DNA of 39,046 bases from Chloracidobacterium sp. UBA3360 (lineage in GTDB: Bacteria; Acidobacteriota; Blastocatellia; Pyrinomonadales; Pyrinomonadaceae), in the NCBI GenBank assembly GCA_002360555.1, contig DEQS01000104.1, positions 1 to 39,046 of the forward strand, written 5' to 3'. Below the pieces are notes generated by a model, which saw only the letters and a program-made list of their open reading frames with translations, made no database searches and was not told the DNA's origin. Of the stretch, positions 32,116 through 39,046 are shown one piece after another; the first letter of the stretch is position 1, and every line of letters starts with the position of its first letter. Both the position numbers and the translations under genes were made by a program.

Positions 32116-32888
32116 ATTACACGCACCTCCGTTTTTAATTTTTCTACGAGCTCGACCGCACCGGCCTTCGCATCGCCGTTGCCGAGTATTTGAGTTTGTT
32201 TTGTCTTGAGCGGCATATAAACTTTTTCGATCTTTGCGGCGGAGGCAAATGCCTCAACTGACGGCGTGACCTCTGTGACCGGTTTACTCTTTGCGGCCAT
32301 AATGCCTTTGAGCGACGCGTAACGTATCTGCGAGATGCCCGATTGGATCGTCATTAATGCCGGCAGCTTGTACGTGAACCACTGATACCAGCCGCTCTCA
32401 AGCTCGCGTTTGACACGCAACGTATCGCCGAGGCTTGCACGGTCAACCTCGATCACAATAGTCGCGTGCGGTATGCCGAGCAGCTCAGCAAGAATAACGC
32501 CCGTTTGGCCGTAGCTCGCATCGTCTGATTGCAAACCGGTAAAGACAAGGTCGGCATTCTCTTCGCGAATAGCGTCGGCGATGGTCTTTGCGATCTGATA
32601 CGCCGATAGCGATTTAGCGTCATCGACAACGATGTGGATCGCACGGTTGGCACCGCGAGCAAGAGCGTCTTTGATGACGGTCTTTGCCGACTGAGGGCCA
32701 AGCGTACATACGACGACTTCGCCTTCGCCTTTTGCTTCGACGGTGCGTAAAGCTTCTTCTAAAGCGTAGCCGTCAGACTCATTTGTCTGCTGGGCAACAT
32801 CCGCCTCGTTTATCCATTTCTCGTCGCCCGCGATCCTTAGGACCGCATCCTTATTGGCGACTTGTTTCATTAAAACTATTATTTTCAT
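32112..32888 (-). CDS. etfB: Electron transfer flavoprotein, beta subunit
   Basis: The 258-aa beta subunit has the typical MKIIVLMKQV start, then NESDGYALEEALR, VCTLGPQSAKTVIKDALARGA, and LVFTGLQSDDASYGQTGVILAELLGIP, and binds AMP. The N-terminus has an unusual small gap compared with human ETFB. Its start lacks a Shine-Dalgarno, and a palindrome (32895-32912) sits just upstream. No acyl-CoA dehydrogenase gene is near. Confidence 0.97.
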   Translation of the reverse strand: MKIIVLMKQVANKDAVLRIAGDEKWINEADVAQQTNESDGYALEEALRTVEAKGEGEVVVCTLGPQSAKTVIKDALARGANRAIHIVVDDAKSLSAYQIAKTIADAIREENADLVFTGLQSDDASYGQTGVILAELLGIPHATIVIEVDRASLGDTLRVKRELESGWYQWFTYKLPALMTIQSGISQIRYASLKGIMAAKSKPVTEVTPSVEAFASAAKIEKVYMPLKTKQTQILGNGDAKAGAVELVEKLKTEVRVI

Positions 32889-32894
32889 ATCAAA

Positions 32895-32912
32895 AATGAA
32901 TGGTCATTCATT
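32895..32912. promoter_or_regulatory. Putative TetR-type operator before etfBA
   Basis: AATGAATG-GT-CATTCATT is an 18-bp inverted repeat with perfect 8-bp arms, ending 6 bp before the etfB ATG. The half-site TGAATG/CATTCA resembles operators of TetR-type fatty-acid regulators (Bacillus FadR has a TGAATGA...TCATTCA site with a wider centre). A repressor bound here would cover the translation start region or early transcript. The regulator gene is not in the window. Confidence 0.55.
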
Positions 32913-32926
32913 TGTAGGATATAAGA

Positions 32927-32961
32927 AAAGCGTCCCGACCTCAATTGAGCCAAGACGCTTT
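32927..32961 (-). terminator. Terminator of the fab operon
   Basis: On the minus strand AAAGCGTC pairs with GACGCTTT around an 18-nt loop that includes the self-complementary CTCAATTGAG, and is followed by TCTT. It lies 11 bp past the fabF stop and just before the etfB upstream region. Confidence 0.7.
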
Positions 32962-32971
32962 CGCAAACCTA

Positions 32972-34213
32972 CTATTCACTGTATCGTTTGAAGATCAAAC
33001 ACGCATTCGTCCCGCCAAATCCAAAGTTGTTCGATAACACATAATCGACACTAGCATCACGCGGAGTGTTAGGTATGTAATCAAGGTCACAATCAGGATC
33101 GGGCGTTTCGTAGTTGATCGTCGGCGGCAGTTTGTTTTCCATCATCGCTTTGACCGAGAAAACAGCCTCTAGCCCGCCGGCTGCACCGAGAGCGTGTCCG
33201 GTCATTGACTTAGTCGAGCTGACCGGGATCTTGTATGCGTGATCGCCAAAGACCTTTCTGATCGCAAGCGTTTCAAATTTATCGTTATACGGCGTCGATG
33301 TGCCGTGGGCGTTGATATATCCGATCTGCTCCGGCTCGATCCCAGCGTCTTTGATCGCGCGTTGCATTACGCGTATCGCACCCGAACCAGTCTCGTCCGG
33401 CATCGTGACGTGAAACGCATCGCCGCTCATTCCGTAACCGACGATCTCGGCGAGAATGTTGGCACCACGCGCCTTGGCAAATTCGAGTTCCTCAAGGATC
33501 AATAAACCTGCACCTTCGCCAATGACAAAGCCATCACGTTCGAGATCAAACGGGCGCGAAGCGTGTTTAGGATCATCATTTCGCGTCGAAAGAGCCCGCA
33601 TCGAAGCAAACCCCGCAACCGACATCGGCGTGATCGCACTCTCGGCTCCGCCGCAGATCATCGCGTCTGCGTCACCGCGTTCGATGATGCGAAAACTGTC
33701 ACCGATCGCGTGAGCTCCCGCCGAACAAGCCGTGGCCGTGGCCGAATTTGGCCCCTTGGCACCGTGACGGATCGAGACGTTACCGGCCGCAAGATTAACG
33801 ATCGCCGAAACGATAAAGAACGGCGACACACGATCCGGGCCGGAATTGAGTAGCTTTTCGTGCTCACGCTCGATCGCCCAAAAATCACCGATGCCGGAGC
33901 TTATATACGTCCCGACCATCTCGGCGTTCGATTCGTCGATAACCAGTCCGCTGTGCTTCATCGCTTCGTCCGAAGCTGCCAAAGCAAAATGCGTAAAGGC
34001 CCCCATCCGGCGGGCCTCTTTTTTATCGAGAAAATCGAGGGCGTCAAATCCCTTTACTTCGCAGGCAAATCTGGCCGAATATTTCTCAGCGTCAAACTTT
34101 GAGATCGCGTCTGCACCACTCACGCCGTTCATCAACGCGTCCCACGTAGTAGGTACGTCATTTCCGACAGGCGTAACCAAACCGAGTCCTGTTACAACTA
34201 CTCGACGTTTCAT
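32972..34213 (-). CDS. fabF: Beta-ketoacyl-ACP synthase II
   Basis: FabF extends acyl-ACP with malonyl-ACP during fatty acid synthesis. The 413-aa thiolase-fold enzyme has nucleophile C163 (TATACSAGAHAIGD), the catalytic histidines in NAHGTSTPYND and TGHALGAAGG, and the C-terminal NNFGFGGTNACL. It is the last gene of the operon and lies 77 bp after acpP, with repeat element E between them. Confidence 0.97.
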   Translation of the reverse strand: MKRRVVVTGLGLVTPVGNDVPTTWDALMNGVSGADAISKFDAEKYSARFACEVKGFDALDFLDKKEARRMGAFTHFALAASDEAMKHSGLVIDESNAEMVGTYISSGIGDFWAIEREHEKLLNSGPDRVSPFFIVSAIVNLAAGNVSIRHGAKGPNSATATACSAGAHAIGDSFRIIERGDADAMICGGAESAITPMSVAGFASMRALSTRNDDPKHASRPFDLERDGFVIGEGAGLLILEELEFAKARGANILAEIVGYGMSGDAFHVTMPDETGSGAIRVMQRAIKDAGIEPEQIGYINAHGTSTPYNDKFETLAIRKVFGDHAYKIPVSSTKSMTGHALGAAGGLEAVFSVKAMMENKLPPTINYETPDPDCDLDYIPNTPRDASVDYVLSNNFGFGGTNACLIFKRYSE

Positions 34214-34217
34214 ATCT

Positions 34218-34286
34218 TTGTGAATCGTGAAATAGTGAATCGTGAATAGAGCAAATTTCTATTCACGATCCACTCTTCACTATTTA
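34218..34286. repeat. Palindromic word repeat, GTGAATCGTGAATAG family (element E)
   Basis: A perfect 12-bp inverted repeat ATCGTGAATAGA/TCTATTCACGAT (34239-34250 and 34258-34269, 7-nt loop) is flanked by further GTGAAT(C/A) words on the left and TTCACTATT on the right. It fills most of the acpP-fabF gap. Since fabF must be transcribed through it, it cannot be a strong terminator; in RNA it would fold as a hairpin. Confidence 0.9.
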
Positions 34287-34290
34287 CCAA

Positions 34291-34530
34291 CTAAGCAGCT
34301 TTGTGCTGCTCAACATAGGCATACGCATCGCGAACGCCCTGGATCTTTTCGGCATCTTCGTCAGGAATTTCGATGTCAAATTCCTCTTCGAATCGCATCA
34401 CGAGTTCAACGAGGTCGAGCGAATCCGCGCCGAGATCCTCGATAAACCTTGCATTTTCTGTAACTTCAGCTTCGTCAACACCTAGTTCGTCGACGATTAT
34501 CTGTTTGATCTTATCTTGTACTTCTGACAT
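34291..34530 (-). CDS. acpP: Acyl carrier protein
   Basis: The 79-aa acidic four-helix carrier holds the growing acyl chain on a phosphopantetheine attached to S37 in GADSLDLVELVM. The downstream FDIEIPDEDAEKI is the usual third helix region. The gene follows fabD by 17 bp and precedes fabF. Confidence 0.98.
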   Translation of the reverse strand: MSEVQDKIKQIIVDELGVDEAEVTENARFIEDLGADSLDLVELVMRFEEEFDIEIPDEDAEKIQGVRDAYAYVEQHKAA

Positions 34531-34547
34531 ATTTTCTCCTTAAAGTT

Positions 34548-35480
34548 TTATAGCGTATCTATAGTATTTCTTAGACTCTCAGAATTCTCAATGTTGGAAT
34601 AGACTACTTCTTTGTTTATCTGCCTAACCAACCCGGTCAAAACCTTGCCCGGGCCTATCTCAATAAAGTTTGTAGCTCCTGCCACAGACATATTCTCGAC
34701 CGTTTGCAGCCACCGGACAGGCGATGAAACCTGCTGCGTTAGCTTGCCACAAACCGCTCCGGCGTCCTTGTTTGCGACTGCGTCAACATTATGAAATACA
34801 GGGAACATAAATTCGCCATATTCCAGCGTTGCCAGATCGGCCGCTAGCCGTTCCTGTGCCGGCATCATTAATGCACAATGAAAAGGTGCCGAGACGTTCA
34901 ATCTGATCGCCCGCTTTGCCCCGCGTTCTTTCAATATCTCACACGCCCGGTCAACCGCGTCGCTGTTTCCGGCAATGACGATCTGCGAAGGCGAATTAAT
35001 ATTCGCTGGCGAACAAACTTGCCCTTGTGCTGCCTCAGCACAACCCGCCTCTACTGTTGGAACGTCTAGGCCCAGTATCGCAGCCATCGCTCCGACGCCG
35101 ACGGGAACGGCTTCCTGCATATACGTTCCGCGTTTTCGCACTGTTCGGACCGCGGCCGCAAAATCCAAAACGCCTGCCGCGACGAGTGCGGAGTACTCGC
35201 CAAGGCTATGCCCCGCGACCATATCCGGTTCAGGCAATCCCTCGGCACGAGCCGCAGTATATGCGGCGAGCGACGCGGTCAATATCGCCGGCTGCGTATT
35301 TGCGGTCAATTGCAGATCGGCCTCGTCGCCCGAAAAACACATTTCCGAAAGCGAAAACCCAAGAGCATCATCCGCCGCCTCAAACACCTCGCGTGCTGCA
35401 GCAAAATTATCAAACAGATCCTTTCCCATTCCAACGGCCTGCGAGCCTTGTCCGGGAAATATATAAGCCGTCTTACTCAT
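34548..35480 (-). CDS. fabD: Malonyl-CoA:ACP transacylase
   Basis: The 310-aa enzyme transfers malonyl from CoA to ACP. The N-terminal AYIFPGQGSQAVGMG, the nucleophile S92 in VAGHSLGEYSALV, and the catalytic H201 in SAPFHCALM are present, with the Q10-like residue in PGQGSQ. Its ATG directly abuts the fabH stop. Confidence 0.97.
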   Translation of the reverse strand: MSKTAYIFPGQGSQAVGMGKDLFDNFAAAREVFEAADDALGFSLSEMCFSGDEADLQLTANTQPAILTASLAAYTAARAEGLPEPDMVAGHSLGEYSALVAAGVLDFAAAVRTVRKRGTYMQEAVPVGVGAMAAILGLDVPTVEAGCAEAAQGQVCSPANINSPSQIVIAGNSDAVDRACEILKERGAKRAIRLNVSAPFHCALMMPAQERLAADLATLEYGEFMFPVFHNVDAVANKDAGAVCGKLTQQVSSPVRWLQTVENMSVAGATNFIEIGPGKVLTGLVRQINKEVVYSNIENSESLRNTIDTL

Positions 35481-36467
35481 TTAGAATCTGATAACCGTTC
35501 CGCCCCACGTCACGCCGCCGCCGAATGCGGTGAGCAATACCAAACTGCCCTCGTGAATTCGGCCCGATTGAATACATTCATCCATCGCGATCGGTATCGA
35601 CGCCGATGAAGTATTGCCCATGTTAGCTATATTTGAATAAACTTTTTCTTCAGGCACGCCCAACCGCGAAGCTACAGCATCGGTTATCCGCTGATTTGCC
35701 TGATGCGGGATGACGAGGTCGATGTCATCGACCGTATACCCCGCCTTTTCGACCATTTCCGCCGATATATCAGCCATCGAACGCACAGCGACCTTGAAAA
35801 GCTCGTTGCCTTTCATCTTAAAGAAATGCTCTCGGTCGTCGATGGTTTTATGCGTCGTTCCGAGTTTAGTGCCGCCGCCGGGAGCATAAAGCTGTTCTTC
35901 GTAGCGGCCGTCGGATCTGATCTTGGTCGCGAGGATTCCCTTGCCTTCTGGAACCGGTCCGAGGACAGCGGCTCCGGCACCGTCGCCAAAGATAACGCAA
36001 GTTCCACGGTCGGTGTAATCGACGTATTTGGTCAATACCTCGGCGCCGATGACCAAAGCATATTTGATCTGCCCGGTCTTGATCATCGATTCGACCATCG
36101 TGAGGCCGTAAAGAAAACCCGAGCACGCAGCAAATACATCCATCCCGGCGGCATTTACAGCACCGATCTGCGCTTGAATAAGCGCTCCGGTTGATGGCAT
36201 TATCTGATCCGGCGTGGTTGTCGCGCAGACGATGATGTCAATGTCTTCGGGTTTGAGGTTGGCTCGTTCGAGTGCCTGGAGCGCGGCACGGGAGCCGAAC
36301 TGCGAAGTATATTCGTTGTCGGCAGCCTTATGACGCTGCTTGATGCCGGTGCGCGAGGTTATCCACTCATCGTTGGTATCGACCATCTTTTCCAGATCGG
36401 CATTGGTTAAAATGCCCTCCGGATAAGAGTGTCCCATCCCGATGATTCCCGCGTTGCGTGCTGTCAT
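35481..36467 (-). CDS. fabH: Beta-ketoacyl-ACP synthase III
   Basis: FabH condenses acetyl-CoA with malonyl-ACP to start fatty acid synthesis. The 328-aa protein has the catalytic triad C115 (FAACSGFLYGL), H255 (VIPHQANQRI) and N285 (NMGNTSSASIP), and ends in FGGGVTWG. It follows rpmF by 41 bp. plsX, which stands between rpmF and fabH in most bacteria, is absent. Confidence 0.97.
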   Translation of the reverse strand: MTARNAGIIGMGHSYPEGILTNADLEKMVDTNDEWITSRTGIKQRHKAADNEYTSQFGSRAALQALERANLKPEDIDIIVCATTTPDQIMPSTGALIQAQIGAVNAAGMDVFAACSGFLYGLTMVESMIKTGQIKYALVIGAEVLTKYVDYTDRGTCVIFGDGAGAAVLGPVPEGKGILATKIRSDGRYEEQLYAPGGGTKLGTTHKTIDDREHFFKMKGNELFKVAVRSMADISAEMVEKAGYTVDDIDLVIPHQANQRITDAVASRLGVPEEKVYSNIANMGNTSSASIPIAMDECIQSGRIHEGSLVLLTAFGGGVTWGGTVIRF

Positions 36468-36508
36468 TGATTAGAATTAGAACTCAAAAATTGGTAATTT
36501 TCAACGGA

Positions 36509-36694
36509 CTATTCGGCGTCTTTGACATCGATTATCTGCCGGCCTTTGTACATACCGGTCTTAGGATCGATGCGATGCGGCTGCTTTGTTTCACCCGAAT
36601 CTTTGTCGGCATAAAACTGTGGCGTTTTCAGAGCATCATGAGCGCGGCGTGTACGCGTGCGTGCATGTGAGTGTCGTCGTTTTGGATTTGGCAT
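36509..36694 (-). CDS. rpmF: 50S ribosomal protein L32
   Basis: The 61-aa basic protein begins MPNPKRRHSHARTRTRRAH, the L32 signature. The zinc CxxC pair of some L32 proteins is absent, so this is a zinc-free form. The GAGG 9 nt upstream is a fair Shine-Dalgarno. yceD-rpmF-fab order is conserved widely. Confidence 0.96.
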   Translation of the reverse strand: MPNPKRRHSHARTRTRRAHDALKTPQFYADKDSGETKQPHRIDPKTGMYKGRQIIDVKDAE

Positions 36695-36731
36695 AATAAA
36701 AACCTCAAAAGGTCGGTCCCTTCACCTGGGA

Positions 36732-37241
36732 CTATTTCAAATTCTTTAGTGCGGCCCATCGAGGGTCAATAACGTTTTCTTCGCACTTACAATCTATCAA
36801 ATTTCGGTTCCCGCCGCATTGCGGGCACAAACCTTTGCAATCTTCTTGGCAGAGCACCTTTTCGATCATCGCGAGTATCAACTGCTCGCGAACGACCTCG
36901 CTCATGTCGATCTGGTCGTCAGTGATGAGCGATTCGTCGAGTTCCTCGACCGTCACCTCGATCTCATCTTCGGTCGGCTCGTCGGCCGCATCAATAAATA
37001 CGGCCTCAAACTCAAGGTCGATATCTTTCGCGACCGGTTCGAGACATCGGCTGCATTCGGTCGAGACCACAGTTGCAATGCGTCCGGCAACTCGTGTTCG
37101 CGTACCGTCGCGGCTGATCTGGCCGTTAAACGCCGCGTTTTCCGCGAGCTGCATTCCATCATCGAGATCTATATCGGCCGGCTCGAACTCTAGTTCGATC
37201 GTCTTCGGATTTTTTCCAACACTGGCCAGATCGATGATCAT
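36732..37241 (-). CDS. YceD/DUF177 family protein
   Basis: About 169 aa starting at ATG 37241; a TTG two codons before is less likely. DUF177 proteins (YceD; Arabidopsis and maize homologues act in 23S rRNA accumulation) are encoded next to rpmF. The ECSRCLEPVAKD motif and the acidic middle are typical, as is a C-terminal zinc-type segment LCPQCGGNRN...CKCEE. It heads the operon. Confidence 0.92.
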   Translation of the reverse strand: MIIDLASVGKNPKTIELEFEPADIDLDDGMQLAENAAFNGQISRDGTRTRVAGRIATVVSTECSRCLEPVAKDIDLEFEAVFIDAADEPTEDEIEVTVEELDESLITDDQIDMSEVVREQLILAMIEKVLCQEDCKGLCPQCGGNRNLIDCKCEENVIDPRWAALKNLK

Positions 37242-37291
37242 TGTCAATAGTCATGATTTCTGCCTAACACCTCGCGAAAGGCAAAGGGTTA

Positions 37292-37319
37292 ATTATAGCT
37301 TTTGGAACAGGGGTGTCAA
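37292..37319 (-). promoter_or_regulatory. Promoter of the yceD-rpmF-fab operon
   Basis: Minus strand TTGACA (37314-37319), 16-bp spacer, TATAAT (37292-37297), both perfect and with the same spacing as the rRNA promoter of this window. The leader would be about 40 nt. Confidence 0.85.
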
Positions 37320-37379
37320 CCAATTGGCGGTCAATTACACCTTAGCCGTGTTGCCCAAATAGTGCTTGGTGAAAGATGT

Positions 37380-37470
37380 AAAGCCTTTGCGGCACCTTTG
37401 CGTTCTTTGCGGCTTTGCGTGAGACACCCCAATTAAACGCAAAGTCGCCAAGTCAGCAAAGAAAGACTAA
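37380..37470. repeat. Palindromic word repeat, CTTTGCG family (element D)
   Basis: The left half contains four CTTTGCG words (CCTTTGCGGCA, CCTTTGCGTT, CTTTGCGG, CTTTGCGTGA). The right half carries the complementary words (ACGCAAAGTCGCCAAGTCAG, then CAAAGAAAG). The arms are about 35 bp and imperfect. It fills the gap between the fab operon promoter and the pyrD stop. Confidence 0.88.
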
Positions 37471-37496
37471 AAGAAGACAAGCCAAATATCTTAGTT

Positions 37497-38552
37497 TCAA
37501 GCAGCCGACCCAACCGCTTCGTCTAATTTCGCAAATCCTCTTTCTTTCAAAATGGTCGCAAGTCCTACGGTAACGTCACCCGCGAAAGTCGGCCCGCCAT
37601 AGACAAATCCGGTATAAGCCTGTATCAGCGACGCTCCAGCCGCTATCTTTGCAAACGCATCTTCGGCAGTAAATATCCCGCCGACACCAATTATGGGTAA
37701 CTTTCCTTTTGAATATCGGTAGATAGTTGAGATGACATCGTTCGATCTCTTCTCCAAAGGCTTTCCACTCAATCCGCCAGTTTCGTCAATATCTGATCTA
37801 AGTCCCGTCCGCGAAATGGTGGTGTTAGTCGCGATAATTCCATCGATCTCATGCCGCAGGCATATATCGACAATTGCTTCGATCTCAGCTTCGGTTAGGT
37901 CAGGAGCGATCTTTACTAACAAAGGTTTGCGTCCAAGCTCTGTATTTCGAGCAGTCAAAGCTCCCAGCAGTTCTTCAAGATTGTCGGCCTTCTGCAACTC
38001 CCGCAAATTCGGTGTATTTGGCGAAGATATATTGACCGCAACATAATCGGCGACCGGATATACGAGATCAAAACTCTTTAGATAATTCTCTGTCGCGTCC
38101 TCGTTCGGAACATCTTTGTTCTTACCGATATTCACGCCGACCACGCATCTCCTGTTGATAGTTTTCAGTCGTTCGGCCACCGCGACCGCACCTTCATTAT
38201 TGAACCCAAGACGGTTTATCAATCCCTGATCTTCCGGCAATCGAAACATACGCGGTTTTGGATTTCCGGGTTGCGGTTCATACGTAACGGTTCCTACTTC
38301 GACAAAACCAAATCCCAACGAAGCGAGTTGATCGGCCGCGATACCATTCTTATCAAAACCGGCCGCGAGCCCAAGAGGGTTTGCAAACTTTAGTCCGAAC
38401 CGCTCTATCTCACTAAAACCCTCAACCCTTGCATCAGAATAAAACGGCGATGCAAGCCCCATTTCGAGGGCTTTTATGCCGATCTCGTGCGCTCGTTCGG
38501 CGTCGAGGCCAAACATTACGGGACGCATTATTTTCTGCCAGAGCTTAGACAT
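37497..38552 (-). CDS. pyrD: Dihydroorotate dehydrogenase (quinone), class 2
   Basis: PyrD oxidises dihydroorotate to orotate and passes the electrons to quinone. The N-terminal LWQKIMRPVMFGLDAERAHE is the membrane-associating helix pair of class 2 enzymes. GLAAGFDKNGIAADQL, NISSPNTPNLREL (catalytic Ser), NTTISR, and GVGGIFTAEDAFAK follow the family. I start at ATG 38552, with a GTG one codon upstream. It is divergent from pyrR. Confidence 0.97.
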   Translation of the reverse strand: MSKLWQKIMRPVMFGLDAERAHEIGIKALEMGLASPFYSDARVEGFSEIERFGLKFANPLGLAAGFDKNGIAADQLASLGFGFVEVGTVTYEPQPGNPKPRMFRLPEDQGLINRLGFNNEGAVAVAERLKTINRRCVVGVNIGKNKDVPNEDATENYLKSFDLVYPVADYVAVNISSPNTPNLRELQKADNLEELLGALTARNTELGRKPLLVKIAPDLTEAEIEAIVDICLRHEIDGIIATNTTISRTGLRSDIDETGGLSGKPLEKRSNDVISTIYRYSKGKLPIIGVGGIFTAEDAFAKIAAGASLIQAYTGFVYGGPTFAGDVTVGLATILKERGFAKLDEAVGSAA

Positions 38553-38589
38553 CACGCTTTAGATTTTAGTGAATGGCGGGGTTTATACA

Positions 38590-38622
38590 AACTTCGAACC
38601 TTAAACTTTGAACTTTAGACTA
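38590..38622. repeat. Word repeat CTTTGAACTTT (element I)
   Basis: The pyrD-pyrR gap has AACTTCGAACCTTAAACTTTG followed by AACTTTAGAC, a series of degenerate 7-8 bp words. It overlaps the -35 of the proposed pyrR promoter. Confidence 0.5.
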
Positions 38623-38636
38623 GCCTTTGTTACTTT
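38608..38636 (+). promoter_or_regulatory. Possible pyrR promoter
   Basis: TTGAAC (38608-38613), 17-bp spacer, TACTTT (38631-38636). The start would fall at about 38643, only about 3 nt before the ATG at 38646, so a leader attenuator of the Bacillus kind is not possible in front of pyrR itself. Confidence 0.5.
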
Positions 38637-38645
38637 TGTACTCGA

Positions 38646-39046
38646 ATGGGTAACGAAATAAATTTGGTTGAAAAGTCCAGGATCATGGACGCGGCGGCGA
38701 TGAAACGCGCTCTGCGGCGGCTCGCGACTGAGATCGTTGAGAAAAATCAGGGAGCAAAGAATCTATATCTGGTCGGTATCCGCCGGCGCGGTGTACCGCT
38801 TGCCGAGCGGCTCTGCGACAAGATCGAGGCTCTCGAGGGCGAGCGTCCGCAGTACGGCATCCTCGACATTACGCTCTACCGCGATGACCTCTCGACCGTC
38901 GGTGCAAACCCGGTCGTCAACCGCACCGAGCTTGAAGACGACATTGATGGAAAAAATATCATCCTCATCGATGACGTTCTCTACACTGGCCGCACGATCC
39001 GGGCCGCTCTCGACCAACTGATGGATTTTGGCCGCCCGAAAAAAGT
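38646..39046 (+). CDS. pyrR: Bifunctional pyr operon regulator/uracil phosphoribosyltransferase PyrR (3' truncated)
   Basis: The open frame from ATG 38646 runs off the window after 133 codons without a stop. Its translation matches PyrR closely: MDAAAMKRALRRLATEIVEK, NLYLVGIRRRGVPLAERL, DITLYRDDLS and the PRPP-binding loop IILIDDVLYTGRTIRAALD (about 111-129), then FGRPKK. In many bacteria it binds pyr mRNA leaders with UMP to cause attenuation. pyrB and pyrC usually follow. No Shine-Dalgarno is seen. Confidence 0.95.
   Translation, partial: MGNEINLVEKSRIMDAAAMKRALRRLATEIVEKNQGAKNLYLVGIRRRGVPLAERLCDKIEALEGERPQYGILDITLYRDDLSTVGANPVVNRTELEDDIDGKNIILIDDVLYTGRTIRAALDQLMDFGRPKK

Noticed and set aside
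34218..34286. Rho-independent terminator between acpP and fabF
   Set aside because: No T-tract follows the stem on the transcribed strand, and fabF has no clear promoter of its own.

Overview
The window looks like chromosomal DNA of an acidobacterium, probably class Blastocatellia (subdivision 4). The basis is the 16S rRNA 5' end at the left edge, which carries AATCAACGCTGGCGGCGTG and GCCTCAGACATGCAAG. Supporting signs are roughly 50% GC, a Gram-negative KDO/lipid A gene set, and many Sec-exported proteins of unknown function. This is recognition by eye; no alignment was run. Nearly all genes are core or conserved accessory genes. I see no prophage, transposase or CRISPR array.

Layout. (1) Position 1-73 (-) is the 5' end of a 16S rRNA gene, with a consensus-quality promoter at 256-283. 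(2) Positions 441-9030 (-) hold a long collinear run: kdsB, a small membrane protein, pyrG, kdsA, an Ivy-like lipoprotein, an inactive-looking M1 peptidase with TPRs, a small exported protein, kdsC and an S1/P1 nuclease. KDO synthesis is thus grouped with the CTP synthase that feeds CMP-KDO formation. (3) Positions 9119-16497 hold a CPBP protease, a FecR protein, a small ORF with structured flanks, then ndk, a zinc-ribbon/DUF4190 protein, orphan nuoI, an ImmA/IrrE-like protein, a GAF-SpoIIE phosphatase, and sucD. (4) Positions 16671-19188 (+) encode two MacB-type permeases without an ATPase. (5) Positions 19189-23237 (-) hold a DUF6265 protein, an AraC regulator, a beta-CASP nuclease and a degenerate GGDEF protein. 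(6) Positions 23574-24403 (+) hold two tandem Ala/Asn-repeat small lipoproteins, each with its own promoter and terminator. (7) Next come a DUF255/YyaL protein (-), a class III aminotransferase (+), and an ArsR-SRPBCC-DUF1801-PhnB-DUF1801-membrane-protein cassette (+) flanked on both sides by copies of one palindromic repeat. (8) Positions 31144-37241 (-) hold etfBA and the yceD-rpmF-fabH-fabD-acpP-fabF operon, which lacks plsX and fabG. (9) pyrD (-) and a 3'-truncated pyrR (+) diverge at the right edge.

The most unusual features are four. First, the intergenic gaps repeatedly contain short elements built from degenerate 7-10 bp words, usually arranged as imperfect palindromes; at least nine are visible in several sequence families. 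Second, the paired Ala/Asn-repeat lipoproteins have an N-terminal Cys and a C-terminal NKPANK with a terminal Lys, which suggests a Braun-lipoprotein-like wall tether. Third, there is an M1-peptidase fold in which the zinc site is lost. Fourth, a lipoprotein with an Ivy-type CxxHxC loop sits inside the KDO cluster. Several genes (arsR, pyrR, perhaps kdsB) have good promoters only a few bases before the start codon and no Shine-Dalgarno, which suggests leaderless mRNAs.
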